A stretch of DNA of 59,368 bases from an uncultured Clostridia bacterium (GTDB taxonomy: Bacteria > Bacillota > Clostridia > UMGS1810), in contig CAKSPF010000011.1 in assembly GCA_934481345.1 (NCBI GenBank), positions 1 through 59,368 on the forward strand, given 5' to 3'. The notes below the pieces were generated by a model, which was given only the letters and a program-made list of their open reading frames with translations, had not been told where the DNA came from and made no database searches. Shown piece after piece: positions 9,214 through 18,408 of this stretch (within the stretch, counting starts at the first letter, position 1; the number at the start of each line of letters is the position of its first letter). Made by a program: the position numbers and the translations under genes.

Positions 9214-10755
9214 TTATTTTGCATAATCAACTGAGCGCGTTTCCCTGATAACATTGACCTTAATCTGTCCGGGATATTCCAACTCACTCTCTATTTTCTT
9301 AACAATATCGCGTGCAAGCAATACTGTTTCTTCATCCTTGACATCCTCAGGCTTAACCATAATTCTTATTTCACGGCCTGCCTGAATGGCATATGATTTT
9401 TCTACGCCGCTGAAGGAATCTGCAATTTCCTCCAATTTTTCAAGACGTTTGATATATGTTTCAAGATTTTCCCGTCTTGCTCCCGGTCTTGCTGCGCTTA
9501 TAGCGTCGCAAGCCTGAACAATACAGGCAATAACTGTTTTTGCCTCAACATCGCCGTGATGTGCGGCAATTGCATGAATTACATCCTGTGATTCATGATA
9601 TTTTTTTGCAATATCAACACCGATGTCAACATGGGAGCCTTCAATCTCATGATCCACCGATTTGCCGATGTCATGCAAAAGACCTGCTCTTTTTGCTGTC
9701 TTTACATCAACACCGAGCTCTCCTGCCATAATTCCGGCAAGATGTGCTACCTCCGTAGAGTGTTTCAAAACATTCTGACCGTAGCTTGTACGGTATTTCA
9801 TTCTTCCCAAAAGCTTGATAAGCTCAGGATGCAGACCGTGCACACCGGTTTCAAAGGTTGCCTGTTCTCCCTCCTGCTTAATGATAGCTTCGATTTCCTT
9901 TTTGGATTTTTCGACAGTTTCCTCTATTCTTGCGGGATGTATTCTTCCGTCGACTATGAGCTTTTCAAGCGCCATTCTCGCGATTTCTCTCCTTACGGGA
10001 TCAAATCCCGAAAGAACTACAGCCTCCGGAGTATCGTCAATAATCAAATCTATACCGGTTAATGTTTCGAGGGTTCTTATGTTTCTTCCCTCTCTTCCGA
10101 TAATTCTTCCCTTCATTTCATCATTTGGAAGAGCTACAACCGACACGGTTGACTCTGCCACATGATCTGCGGCACATTTCTGAATTGCTGTGCTTATTAT
10201 GTCTTTAGCCTTTTTATCGGCTTCTTCCTTTGCCTGCGTTTCAATGTCTTTAATCATTATCGCGGCTTCATGTCTTACCTCAGACTCTATGTTCTTAAGC
10301 AGATAAGATTTTGCATCTTCAACAGAAAGACCGGATATTCTCTCCAGAATTTCAAGCTGTGCATTCTTTACCTTTAAAGTTTCTTCCTTAAGTACATCGG
10401 CGTCTTTAAGCTTTTTGTTCAAAAGCTCGTCTTTCTTTTCCAAAGAATCGGCTTTTTTATCAAGAGATTCTTCTTTTTGCTGAACGCGTCTTTCCTGACG
10501 GTTCATTTCGTTTCGGCGTTCTTTTATTTCTTTTTCAAATTCCGTTCTGCTCTTATGGATTTCATCCTTAGCTTCAAGCAAAACTTCTTTTTTTCTTGTC
10601 TGTGCTGCTTTGCGGCCTTCTTCAATAATTTCTTTGGCGCGCTCTTCAGCTACTCCGATTTTGCCTTCCGCAATTTTCTTTCTGCATATGAAACCTACGA
10701 AAAATCCCAGTACGCATGCAGCAATTGCAGACAAGGCAATTATTAATATTTCCAA
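9214..10755 (-). CDS. rny: ribonuclease Y
   Basis: Membrane-anchored endoribonuclease that initiates bulk mRNA decay. The 513 residues show an N-terminal membrane segment (2-25), a long charged coiled coil (about 30-170), a KH domain with GRIIGREGRNIRTLE (about 215-230), and an HD phosphohydrolase domain with LLHDIGKSVDHE (about 357-368) and AHHGD further on. Length is normal for the family. It has its own promoter, a roughly 130-nt leader and a terminator, so ymdB may be expressed at a lower level. Confidence 0.97.
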   Translation of the reverse strand: MEILIIALSAIAACVLGFFVGFICRKKIAEGKIGVAEERAKEIIEEGRKAAQTRKKEVLLEAKDEIHKSRTEFEKEIKERRNEMNRQERRVQQKEESLDKKADSLEKKDELLNKKLKDADVLKEETLKVKNAQLEILERISGLSVEDAKSYLLKNIESEVRHEAAIMIKDIETQAKEEADKKAKDIISTAIQKCAADHVAESTVSVVALPNDEMKGRIIGREGRNIRTLETLTGIDLIIDDTPEAVVLSGFDPVRREIARMALEKLIVDGRIHPARIEETVEKSKKEIEAIIKQEGEQATFETGVHGLHPELIKLLGRMKYRTSYGQNVLKHSTEVAHLAGIMAGELGVDVKTAKRAGLLHDIGKSVDHEIEGSHVDIGVDIAKKYHESQDVIHAIAAHHGDVEAKTVIACIVQACDAISAARPGARRENLETYIKRLEKLEEIADSFSGVEKSYAIQAGREIRIMVKPEDVKDEETVLLARDIVKKIESELEYPGQIKVNVIRETRSVDYAK

Positions 10756-10887
10756 AATGTCTTAACCTCCTTTTCCAAAAAATTGCATTTAGTTTTAGCA
10801 GTCATTGTATTTTTGTCATCAAATTATAAAACATATGCCGATTTTATATCCTGAACAACTACACAAATCTTAAAACATATACTATAT

Positions 10888-10916
10888 ATTTTATATTATT
10901 TTAGAACTGATGTCAA
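10888..10916 (-). promoter_or_regulatory. SigA promoter of rny
   Basis: Minus-strand TTGACA (10911-10916) and TAAAAT (10888-10893) with a 17-bp spacer. Confidence 0.75.
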
Positions 10917-10969
10917 TAAAAATCGCCAAAATAACCAAAGAAATTTTTTGCATATATTTCCACTACAAA

Positions 10970-11089
10970 AAGCGGCTGTAATATAGTACAATATATACAA
11001 GGATATATAAACAAATATCCGATGCAGTATACCGAAGCAACGGCTAAAGGAGGTAAAAATCATCCAAAGACGAAAGGAAACCGAATAAT
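10970..11089 (+). promoter_or_regulatory. upstream region and leader of the SLH-GH18 gene
   Basis: The region between rny and the GH18 gene holds a possible -10 TACAAT (10987-10992) without a clear -35. It also contains a small hairpin GGATAT/ATATCC (11001-11020) and a very strong Shine-Dalgarno AAAGGAGGT (11045-11053) that is not followed by a usable start for the main frame. The gene itself uses AAAGGAAA (about 11074-11081). A short ORF from ATG 11022 overlaps the gene start in another frame. I recognise no riboswitch class here. Confidence 0.4.
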
Positions 11090-13012
11090 ATGCGAAAGAA
11101 AATCACAGCTATACTTATTGCGGCAGTTACTGTCCTATCTGCACACGGTACATCAAAGGCCATCTCTCTCGACAACTCAACCCTTACAGATATTAACGAC
11201 CACTGGGCGGAAAGCGATATACTTACCTTAAACCGCGCCGGAGTTCTTAAAGGCTCGGCAAACAAGGCAAATCCCGATTCAAACATTACGAGAGGCGAAT
11301 TTGCCGCACTTGTTTCACGTTCCTTAAGCCTTCCGGAATACGAAAGCAAGATATTTAACGACGTTTCCGGGGACAGTGTATTTTCCACGGACATCGGGGC
11401 GGCATATTCGGCAGGACTTATAACGGGCATGGAGGACGGCAATTTTTATCCCGACAATCTGATAACCCGCGAAGAAATAATGCTTATAATCTCAAGGTGT
11501 ACCTCGCCTGCAAAAAGCAAAACTCCGTCGTTTACCGACATAAACAAGCGCTACAAATATCTTACAGAGCTTACCACGGCAGTATCTACAGGTATAATAT
11601 CCGGTTACTCAGACGGTACGTTCCGTCCGTCAAGCAATGCCACCAGGGCAGAGGCTGCGGCAATGACGGTGCGCCTTTTAAATTCCTCCGGCGGCACCTC
11701 AAAAAGCAAACTCAATTCCTTTGCCAAAAGCTATATAAAAAACGATGCGGAAAATATGCAAAAAAACATTGAGCTTTCAACCGGAACAGCTTTAAACGAA
11801 CTGTATTACCGCATAGATTCCGCCGAGGCAATAATGCAAAACGGTGTTTCACTATCAAAAAGCATTGACAATATTTCTCAGACAAGCTCAGAAAACAAAG
11901 GACTTATTTCAACCCTTACCTACGATGCCGACATCACTTATACTCTTGATTCCATACCGAGAAGACGAACCGCCGTCATAACGCTTAAAATAATCTCAAA
12001 AAACAATACTCTCTATGTTTACGACTACAACATCAATTTCAGATACAACAAAAAAATAAACCTTACCTGGGAAGTATACAGCGCTGCGCCGGATTATTCG
12101 CCGTCCGGAGTAAATATAGTATCTCCGTCAAGCTTTCACATATCGGCGGAGGACCTAAAGGTTGAATCGACCTACCTTGCGGACGGAATAAGCTTTTTTA
12201 ATGCACTGACAACCTCATACATGAACTATGCCGACTCAAGCGGATATGATGTGTGGGCAATGTACAAAACGGACTTTACGCTAAGCACTTCGAATAAATT
12301 TTTAAACAATGCTTCCGCACGCAAAAAAGCGGTGGAAACGCTTATAAAATATGCATGCAAATACAAAACAGAAGGCATAAACTTTGACTTTGAAAACATG
12401 TATACCTCCAACCGCGACATGTTCACAAAACATCTCAGAGAGGTTACGCTCGCAATGCATGAAATGGGACTTTTTGTTTCTGCGGACGTTACGAGAAAAG
12501 AGGTAACAAGCTCCGTATGGTCTATGTGCTACGACCGCAATGCCATCGCCGAAACCGCCGATTACGTTATGCTTATGGCATACGACGAATACTATGCCGG
12601 AAGCAAAACGGCAGGTTCCGTAGCAAGTCTGGGCTGGACGGAAGATACAATAAAAAAGACATTAAGCGAAGTTCCGGCACAAAAGCTCGTTCTTGGAATA
12701 CCGTTTTACATGCGGTACTGGGAGATTAAAAACGGTACCGTTACTTCCTCCAAGGCAATAAGTATGGAAACCGGCTGGAATTTGATTTCCGCAAACAACG
12801 CGAAATATACCTGGATAGAAAAGGACGGTCAATACATGGTTTCGTGGCAAAACGGCAAAACTACCTGCGCTTTTTGGCTTGAAAATGACGATACCGTAAA
12901 GAAAAGAATAGAACTTGTAAACAACTATTCTCTTGCGGGAGCGGCAAGCTGGAGGCGAGGACTTGAAACATCAAACATATGGGATGTTATAAGCATAAAT
13001 CTTTTTAAATAA
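11090..13012 (+). CDS. SLH-domain protein with GH18 (chitinase-like) domain
   Basis: A secreted, surface-anchored protein of 640 residues. An N-terminal signal peptide (1-24) is followed by three S-layer homology domains (about 32-75, 90-135 and 146-190) that would bind secondary wall polymer. A linker domain and a C-terminal glycoside hydrolase family 18 barrel (about 340-640) follow. The GH18 catalytic motif appears as INFDFENM with the acid Glu at about 435, then VMLMAYDEYY and a late Trp-rich AASWRRGLE strand. GH18 proteins of this YaaH-like kind usually act on N-acetylglucosamine polymers such as peptidoglycan or chitin. It is monocistronic, ending in a strong terminator. Confidence 0.92.
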   Translation: MRKKITAILIAAVTVLSAHGTSKAISLDNSTLTDINDHWAESDILTLNRAGVLKGSANKANPDSNITRGEFAALVSRSLSLPEYESKIFNDVSGDSVFSTDIGAAYSAGLITGMEDGNFYPDNLITREEIMLIISRCTSPAKSKTPSFTDINKRYKYLTELTTAVSTGIISGYSDGTFRPSSNATRAEAAAMTVRLLNSSGGTSKSKLNSFAKSYIKNDAENMQKNIELSTGTALNELYYRIDSAEAIMQNGVSLSKSIDNISQTSSENKGLISTLTYDADITYTLDSIPRRRTAVITLKIISKNNTLYVYDYNINFRYNKKINLTWEVYSAAPDYSPSGVNIVSPSSFHISAEDLKVESTYLADGISFFNALTTSYMNYADSSGYDVWAMYKTDFTLSTSNKFLNNASARKKAVETLIKYACKYKTEGINFDFENMYTSNRDMFTKHLREVTLAMHEMGLFVSADVTRKEVTSSVWSMCYDRNAIAETADYVMLMAYDEYYAGSKTAGSVASLGWTEDTIKKTLSEVPAQKLVLGIPFYMRYWEIKNGTVTSSKAISMETGWNLISANNAKYTWIEKDGQYMVSWQNGKTTCAFWLENDDTVKKRIELVNNYSLAGAASWRRGLETSNIWDVISINLFK

Positions 13013-13019
13013 ATGCAGT

Positions 13020-13054
13020 CGGCGGAAAGCTTTTGCGCTTTCCGCCGCTTTTTG
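13020..13054 (+). terminator. intrinsic terminator after the SLH-GH18 gene
   Basis: Stem CGGCGGAAAGC / GCTTTCCGCCG with a 6-nt loop, followed by TTTTTG. Confidence 0.9.
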
Positions 13055-13057
13055 TAC

Positions 13058-13086
13058 TTGAATTTTTTCGGTATATATGGTATGAT
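13058..13086 (+). promoter_or_regulatory. SigA promoter of the lrp-aminotransferase operon
   Basis: TTGAAT (13058-13063) and TATGAT (13081-13086) with a 17-bp spacer. Confidence 0.7.
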
Positions 13087-13119
13087 ACTAATAATTTGTT
13101 AGGAAAGGATTTGAATTTT

Positions 13120-13599
13120 ATGCGAAAAATACTTGAAATTCTTGAAAATGACTGCAACACTCCGTTAGAACAAATTGCTCTTTTAACAGATATGTCGGTC
13201 GCCGAAGTCGCGGCAAAAATAGAACAGCTGAAAAAAGATAAAATAATACTTAAAAACAAAAGCATTATTAACTGGGAAAAAACAAACAGAGAGCTTGTAA
13301 CGGCGCTTATCGAGCTTAAGGTAACTCCGCAGAGAGGCGAAGGCTTTGATAAAATTGCCGAAAGAATATACAAATTCCCCGAGGTTCAGTCCGTATACCT
13401 GATGGCAGGCGCATATGACCTCACAGTAATTATAGAGGGCAAAACCATGAAAGAGGTTGCCTCGTTTGTGGCAAACCGGCTTGCACCCATGGACTGCGTA
13501 GTAAGCACGGGAACACACTTTGTACTAAAAAAATATAAGGACGACGGAATTATTTTTGATGATAAAGAAACTGATTCCAGGCAGGTAATTACACTATGA
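13120..13599 (+). CDS. Lrp/AsnC family transcriptional regulator
   Basis: A 159-residue regulator. The N-terminal winged helix (about 1-55, with LEQIALLTDMSVAEVAAKI) binds DNA. The C-terminal RAM-like domain (about 65-145, with VYLMAGAYDLTVIIEGKT) usually binds an amino acid and mediates oligomerisation. I start at ATG 13120, preceded by GGAAAGGA at 13102-13109; a longer ORF from 13033 would begin inside the terminator and upstream of the promoter. Its stop overlaps the next start by 4 nt. Lrp regulators placed this way often control the adjacent amino-acid enzyme, which is an inference here. Confidence 0.9.
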   Translation: MRKILEILENDCNTPLEQIALLTDMSVAEVAAKIEQLKKDKIILKNKSIINWEKTNRELVTALIELKVTPQRGEGFDKIAERIYKFPEVQSVYLMAGAYDLTVIIEGKTMKEVASFVANRLAPMDCVVSTGTHFVLKKYKDDGIIFDDKETDSRQVITL

Positions 13600-14762
13600 G
13601 TAACTTTGATATAAACAATTTTATAAATTCCAAGGTTTCAAACATGAAGCCTTCGGGAATACGAAAGTTTTTTGACATTGTAAGCACAATGGACGACGCC
13701 ATTTCTCTCGGCGTAGGCGAACCGGACTTCATAACCCCGTGGCATATACGCGACGCAGGTATATACTCTCTCGAAAGAGGACAGACGTACTATACCTCAA
13801 ATGCAGGTCTTATGGAGCTCAGAGAAGAAGTCTGCAATTATGTAAAGAAATTCAATTTATCATATTCGGCAAATGAGGTTCTGATTACGGTCGGCGGAAG
13901 CGAGGCAATAGACCTTGCTATGCGTACCATGGTTTCACCGGGTGACGAAGTAATTATTCACGAGCCGTCATTTGTATGCTACAAGCCGTGCGCCATGCTT
14001 GCAGGCGCGGTGCCCGTAACGATTGAAACAAAAGCTGAAAACGGCTTCAAGCTTACGGCAGACGAGCTGCGCGAAAAAATAACGGACAAGACAAAGCTTT
14101 TGGTGCTTTCATATCCGAACAATCCCACCGGCGCAATTATGACAGAAGAAGATTTAAAGGCGATTGCCGAGGTGGTAACAGAAAAAAATATAATGGTAAT
14201 ATCTGACGAAATTTATGCCGAGCTTACATATCCCAAAAAGCACTGTTCGATTGCGTCACTGCCCGGAATGAAAGAAAGAACCGTTGTAGTAAACGGATTT
14301 TCCAAGGCTTTTGCAATGACCGGCTGGAGGCTCGGTTACCTGATGGCGGACAAAGTGCTTACAAAGCAAATAACCAAGGTACATCAGTATGCGATTATGT
14401 GCTCGCCGACAACAAGCCAGTATGCGGCAATTGAAGCACTTAAAAACGGTGAGGAATCCATAATTGCAATGAGAAACGAATACAACGACCGCAGAAAAAT
14501 CATTGTTGACGCATTCAACGAAATGGGATTTCAGTGTTTTTCACCGGACGGCGCTTTCTACATCTTCCCGTCAATCAAGCGAACCGGTTTAAGCTCGGAA
14601 GAATTCTGCGAAAGACTTCTGCATGAACAAAAAGTAGCGGTTGTTCCCGGAACGGCATTCGGAGAATGCGGAGAAGGATTTGTGCGCGTTTCATATGCAT
14701 ACAGCATAAAACAAATTTCAAAAGCCGTTGAACGGATACAAAAATTTGCAAGTCAGTTTTAG
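13596..14762 (+). CDS. PLP-dependent class I/II aminotransferase
   Basis: A 388-residue cytosolic aminotransferase of fold type I. Visible features are the LGVGEPDF substrate-proximal motif (about 41-48), YPNNPTGA, SDEIYAEL and the PLP lysine in NGFSKAFAMTGWRLGY. The sequence resembles the aspartate/aromatic aminotransferase group; the exact amino acid cannot be read from sequence. It is translationally coupled to the Lrp regulator upstream and followed 9 bp later by trmL. Confidence 0.93.
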   Translation: MSNFDINNFINSKVSNMKPSGIRKFFDIVSTMDDAISLGVGEPDFITPWHIRDAGIYSLERGQTYYTSNAGLMELREEVCNYVKKFNLSYSANEVLITVGGSEAIDLAMRTMVSPGDEVIIHEPSFVCYKPCAMLAGAVPVTIETKAENGFKLTADELREKITDKTKLLVLSYPNNPTGAIMTEEDLKAIAEVVTEKNIMVISDEIYAELTYPKKHCSIASLPGMKERTVVVNGFSKAFAMTGWRLGYLMADKVLTKQITKVHQYAIMCSPTTSQYAAIEALKNGEESIIAMRNEYNDRRKIIVDAFNEMGFQCFSPDGAFYIFPSIKRTGLSSEEFCERLLHEQKVAVVPGTAFGECGEGFVRVSYAYSIKQISKAVERIQKFASQF

Positions 14763-14771
14763 GGGGACAAA

Positions 14772-15263
14772 ATGAGTTTTAATATTGTTATGGTAGAGCC
14801 GGAAATTCCGCAGAACACCGGAAATGTGGCACGCACCTGTGCGGTTACGGGTTCAAGGCTTCACCTTGTAAAACCTATGGGCTTTGAAATTGAGGACAAA
14901 AAGCTGAAAAGAGCCGGTCTTGATTACTGGCATCAGCTGGATATAACAATTTACGAAAACATTGACGAATTTTTTGCCAAAAATAAGGGAACATTTTACT
15001 ATGCAACCACAAAAGGCTTGAATAAATACAGCGACGTGGCATTTAAAGACGGTGACTATATACTCTTCGGCAAGGAAACAAAAGGACTTGACGAAGCGCT
15101 TCTCAAAGCAAACAAGGATAACTGCATACGCATACCTATGAGAAACAGCCTGAGAAGCCTGAATTTATCAAATTCCGTTGCCATAGTTATTTATGAAGCA
15201 TTGCGGCAAAATAATTTTTTTGACCTTGGAACACAAGGATATCTTACCAAATTTGACTGGTAG
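14772..15263 (+). CDS. trmL: tRNA (cytidine/uridine-34-2'-O)-methyltransferase TrmL
   Basis: SPOUT-class methyltransferase of 163 residues that 2'-O-methylates the wobble base of certain leucine tRNAs. Family motifs are PEIPQNTGNVARTC at the N-terminus, FGKETKGLDE and the C-terminal knot IPMRNSLRSLNLSNSVAI, which forms the SAM site. It follows the aminotransferase with a short gap and a GGGGGA ribosome binding site, so it shares the operon. Confidence 0.94.
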   Translation: MSFNIVMVEPEIPQNTGNVARTCAVTGSRLHLVKPMGFEIEDKKLKRAGLDYWHQLDITIYENIDEFFAKNKGTFYYATTKGLNKYSDVAFKDGDYILFGKETKGLDEALLKANKDNCIRIPMRNSLRSLNLSNSVAIVIYEALRQNNFFDLGTQGYLTKFDW

Positions 15264-15279
15264 TATAAGGAGATTAATT

Positions 15280-16140
15280 ATGGATAAAATAAAAATAATG
15301 ACCGATTCCGCTTCGGATATAACTTTAGAAGATGCCGAAAAATACGGCATACACATAATTCCGATAAATCTGACAATTGACGGAAAAAGCATTAAAGACA
15401 GATACGATATAACAATCGGTGAATTTTACGATTATCTCGCAACGCATGATGAAATACCGAAAACTTCTCAGATAACCGTAAATGAGCATCTGGAGGAGTT
15501 CAAAAAATTCAGTGACGAGTATTCCATCATATATGTGCCTATTTCATCAAAAGGCAGCGGCAGCTTTCAAAGTGCGGTTATTGCCAAAAATGAAATTATG
15601 GAGGAAAATCCGGATGCCGATATAACGATTATCGATTCAATGAGTTATTCCTACGGTTACGGATACTGGGTGCTTGAAGCCGCAAAAATGGTGCAAAACG
15701 GTGCAACAAAAGAAGAAATTATAAGCATGATTGAAGAAGGACTTCCCTCATCCGGGATAATCCTTGCTCCGCTTACTCTTGATTACCTTGTAAAAGGCGG
15801 CAGAATAAGCAGTACAACAAAAATCATTGCAAATGTTCTCGACATAAACCCCATTATGGCAATAGAAGACGGTCTTGTAACAAACCGCGACAAGGTACGC
15901 GGAAAGAAAAAAGTCATTTCAAGAATGGTTGATATTATTAACGAAGAAGCCGATCTCAGCAGTAACAGGCCGATAATAATCGTGCACGGCATGCTGCCCG
16001 AAATTGCACAGAAAATGAAAGAAAAGCTACTTGAAAAAACCGGCTTTAAGAATGTTATCACGGCAGAAATAGGCCCATGCATAGGTATACACACGGGGCC
16101 CGGCGCTTATGCGTTCATTTATCCGATAAAAAAACAGTAA
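15280..16140 (+). CDS. DegV family fatty-acid-binding protein
   Basis: A 286-residue DegV-fold protein. In Firmicutes, DegV/FakB proteins bind fatty acids and present them to the FakA kinase for phosphorylation. The hallmark MTDSASDI at the N-terminus, VPISSKGSGSFQSA near residue 80 and DSMSYSYGYG with the following helix are present. I start it at ATG 15280 after AAGGAG (15267-15272); an upstream in-frame start at 15193 would overlap trmL heavily. No fakA is in the window. It is the last gene of the lrp operon. Confidence 0.9.
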   Translation: MDKIKIMTDSASDITLEDAEKYGIHIIPINLTIDGKSIKDRYDITIGEFYDYLATHDEIPKTSQITVNEHLEEFKKFSDEYSIIYVPISSKGSGSFQSAVIAKNEIMEENPDADITIIDSMSYSYGYGYWVLEAAKMVQNGATKEEIISMIEEGLPSSGIILAPLTLDYLVKGGRISSTTKIIANVLDINPIMAIEDGLVTNRDKVRGKKKVISRMVDIINEEADLSSNRPIIIVHGMLPEIAQKMKEKLLEKTGFKNVITAEIGPCIGIHTGPGAYAFIYPIKKQ

Positions 16141-16198
16141 TATCTATAAAAGCCGCCCGTTATTTAAAAGCATTATTATGTAAATATAACAAATTTAC

Positions 16199-16216
16199 AT
16201 GTTAAATATATAACAA
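16199..16216 (+). promoter_or_regulatory. candidate Rex-like operator upstream of pgk
   Basis: ATGTTAAATATATAACAA matches the Rex consensus TTGTTAANNNNTTAACAA at 12 of 14 fixed positions. It lies about 30 bp upstream of the putative -35. A related half-site (AACAAATTTACATGTT) overlaps it on the left. Rex senses the NADH/NAD ratio; its role here is inferred only from this match in an AT-rich stretch. Confidence 0.35.
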
Positions 16217-16245
16217 ACATATATATTAAATGCATTTTTACAATT

Positions 16246-16277
16246 TTGACTTGAAAAATATGTAGAAATGTTATAAA
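16246..16277 (+). promoter_or_regulatory. putative promoter of the pgk-tpiA-gpmI operon
   Basis: TTGACT (16246-16251) is followed by TATAAA (16272-16277) at a long 20-bp spacing; TTGAAA (16251-16256) gives 15 bp. Either is suboptimal, which may mean regulated initiation. Confidence 0.45.
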
Positions 16278-16321
16278 ATGCAAGTATATTGTATTATGAA
16301 ATATTCATATGAGGTGATATT

Positions 16322-17515
16322 ATGAACAAAAAGACAATTGAAGACATTAATGTAAACGGTAAAAAGGTTTTGGTAAGATGCGATTTCAACGTTCCGCTTG
16401 ATGAGAACAGAAACATCACTGACGAAACCCGTATTGACGGTGCGCTTCCTACAATCAAATACCTTATAGACCATAATGCAAAGGTTATTCTCTGCTCACA
16501 CATGGGCAAGCCGAAGGGCGAACCCAAGCCTGAATTATCCCTTGCTCCGGTTGCAAAGAAATTAACCGAAAAGCTCGGAAAGGATATTGTTTTTGCTGCC
16601 GACGACAACGTTGTAGGCGAAAATGCAAAAAAAGCAGTTGCAGAGATGAAAGACGGCGACGTTGTACTTTTGGAAAACACAAGATACAGAGCTGAAGAAA
16701 CAAAGAACATTGACTCCTTCAGCCAGGAACTTGCATCACTTGCAGACGTATTTGTAAACGACGCTTTCGGTACTGCTCACAGAGCACACTGCTCAAACGT
16801 CGGTGTAACAAAATATCTTGACACTGCCGTATGCGGTTACCTTATTCAGAAAGAAATAGAATTTCTCGGCAATGCCGTAAACAATCCGGTAAGACCTTTT
16901 GTAGCTATTCTCGGCGGTTCAAAGGTATCTTCAAAGATTTCCGTAATAAACAACCTTCTTGAAAAGGTTGACACACTCATAATCGGCGGCGGTATGGCTT
17001 ACACCTTTATGAAGGCTCTCGGCGAAGAAGTAGGAAAGTCGCTTCTTGAAGCAGATTACCTTGACTACGCAAGAGAAATGATGGAAAAGGCAAAGGCAAA
17101 AGGCGTTAAGCTTTTGATTCCGGTAGATACGGTTGTAGCCCAGGAATTCTCAAATGACGCTCCGCACAAAACCGTTGAAAGAGGCGGCATAGAAGCAGAC
17201 TGGGAAGGTCTTGACATAGGCGAAAAGACAATAGCTCTTTATACAGACGCAGTTAAAGACGCTAAAACAGTTGTATGGAACGGACCTATGGGCGTATTTG
17301 AAATGCCTACATTTGCAAAAGGTACAAATGCAATTGCTGAAGCTCTTGCAAAAATCGACGCTACTACAATCATCGGCGGCGGTGACAGCGTTGCGGCTGT
17401 AAACCAGGCAGGCCTCGGCGATAAGATGAGCCATATTTCCACAGGCGGCGGCGCTTCGCTGGAATTCCTTGAAGGCAAAGAACTCCCAGGCATTGCTGCA
17501 TTAAATGATAAATAA
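16322..17515 (+). CDS. pgk: phosphoglycerate kinase
   Basis: Glycolytic kinase of 397 residues that transfers phosphate from 1,3-bisphosphoglycerate to ADP. Family motifs are VLVRCDFNVPLDE (about 15-27), HMGKPKGEPK, LLENTRYRAEE, NDAFGTAHRAHCS, the Gly-rich ILGGSKVSSKI and the C-terminal GGGDSVAAV with STGGGASLEFLEG. Length is standard. First gene of pgk-tpiA-gpmI; gap and eno are not in the window. The ATG follows GAGGTGA at a normal distance. Confidence 0.98.
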   Translation: MNKKTIEDINVNGKKVLVRCDFNVPLDENRNITDETRIDGALPTIKYLIDHNAKVILCSHMGKPKGEPKPELSLAPVAKKLTEKLGKDIVFAADDNVVGENAKKAVAEMKDGDVVLLENTRYRAEETKNIDSFSQELASLADVFVNDAFGTAHRAHCSNVGVTKYLDTAVCGYLIQKEIEFLGNAVNNPVRPFVAILGGSKVSSKISVINNLLEKVDTLIIGGGMAYTFMKALGEEVGKSLLEADYLDYAREMMEKAKAKGVKLLIPVDTVVAQEFSNDAPHKTVERGGIEADWEGLDIGEKTIALYTDAVKDAKTVVWNGPMGVFEMPTFAKGTNAIAEALAKIDATTIIGGGDSVAAVNQAGLGDKMSHISTGGGASLEFLEGKELPGIAALNDK

Positions 17516-17529
17516 GATTTATTAAAATA

Positions 17530-17549
17530 CGGGGGAGCACACTCCCCCG
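17530..17549 (+). other. GC-rich hairpin between pgk and tpiA
   Basis: CGGGGGAG (17530-17537) pairs with CTCCCCCG (17542-17549) around a CACA loop. There is no T tract directly after it, so it is more likely an mRNA-stabilising or processing hairpin than a terminator. Confidence 0.6.
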
Positions 17550-17589
17550 CTTATTATGAAAAAATTTTTTGAAGGGATATGACAAAACC

Positions 17590-18336
17590 ATGAGACAAAT
17601 AGTTGCTGCAGGAAACTGGAAAATGAACAAAACACCGGCACAGACAACCGAGCTTATAAATGAGCTTAAGCCGCTTGTTGCAGACGCAAAGAACAAGTGC
17701 ATAATCTGCGTGCCTTTTACAAACCTTGCAAACGCCATAGAGGCAGTTAAAGGTTCTGCTATTGAAGTAGGCGCTGAAAATATGTATTTTGAAGAGAGCG
17801 GTGCATACACCGGAGAAATTGCTCCGTCTATGCTCGAAGAAATGGGTGTAAAATACGTTATAATCGGTCACTCCGAAAGAAGACAGTATTTCAACGAAAC
17901 AAACGAAACAGTAAACAAAAAGGTTCTCAAAGCTTTTGAGCACAACCTTATTCCGATAATCTGTGTAGGCGAATCACTTGAGCAGAGAGAACAGGGAATA
18001 ACATTTGAGCTTGTTGCTATGCAGACAAAGATTGCGCTTTTGGGATTAACCGAAGAACAGGTTAAAAAATGCATAATCGCATACGAGCCGATCTGGGCAA
18101 TAGGCACAGGCAAAACCGCTACAAGCGACCAGGCTCAGGAAGTTTGCAAGAAGATAAGAGAAGCAGTTGCTGAGGTTTACGGAAATGCCGCAGCAGACGA
18201 AATCATTATTCAGTACGGCGGCAGCGTAAACGCTTCCAATGCAAAGGAGCTGTTCTCAAAACCCGATATTGACGGTGGTTTGGTTGGCGGTGCAAGCCTT
18301 AAAGCAAACGATTTTTCTGTTATAGTAAACAGTTAA
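17590..18336 (+). CDS. tpiA: triosephosphate isomerase
   Basis: Interconverts dihydroxyacetone phosphate and glyceraldehyde 3-phosphate. It has 248 residues from ATG 17590, matching the family length. The N-terminal AGNWKMN (catalytic Lys), the electrophilic His in IIGHSERRQ, catalytic Glu in AYEPIWAIGTGK and the phosphate-binding YGGSVNASN are all present. The GAAGGGA ribosome binding site lies about 12 nt upstream, slightly far. An ORF extension to TTG 17569 has no ribosome binding site and adds seven non-family residues. Confidence 0.97.
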   Translation: MRQIVAAGNWKMNKTPAQTTELINELKPLVADAKNKCIICVPFTNLANAIEAVKGSAIEVGAENMYFEESGAYTGEIAPSMLEEMGVKYVIIGHSERRQYFNETNETVNKKVLKAFEHNLIPIICVGESLEQREQGITFELVAMQTKIALLGLTEEQVKKCIIAYEPIWAIGTGKTATSDQAQEVCKKIREAVAEVYGNAAADEIIIQYGGSVNASNAKELFSKPDIDGGLVGGASLKANDFSVIVNS

Positions 18337-18352
18337 TAATATCATTTTGCCG

Positions 18353-18385
18353 AATCTCTGTCCGCCGGCAGTGTGGGCAGAGATT
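18353..18385 (+). other. hairpin between tpiA and gpmI
   Basis: AATCTCTGTCC (18353-18363) pairs with GGGCAGAGATT (18375-18385) with a G-U pair. It is followed only by TTAAATT, so it is at most a weak attenuator. Confidence 0.5.
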
Positions 18386-18408
18386 TTAAATTGAAAGGAA
18401 GAATAAAT

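Noticed and set aside
10970..11089. c-di-GMP-type riboswitch before the SLH-GH18 gene
   Set aside because: A few short similarities to the GEMM core could not be extended; the conserved GCACAGGGCAAACC-like core is missing.
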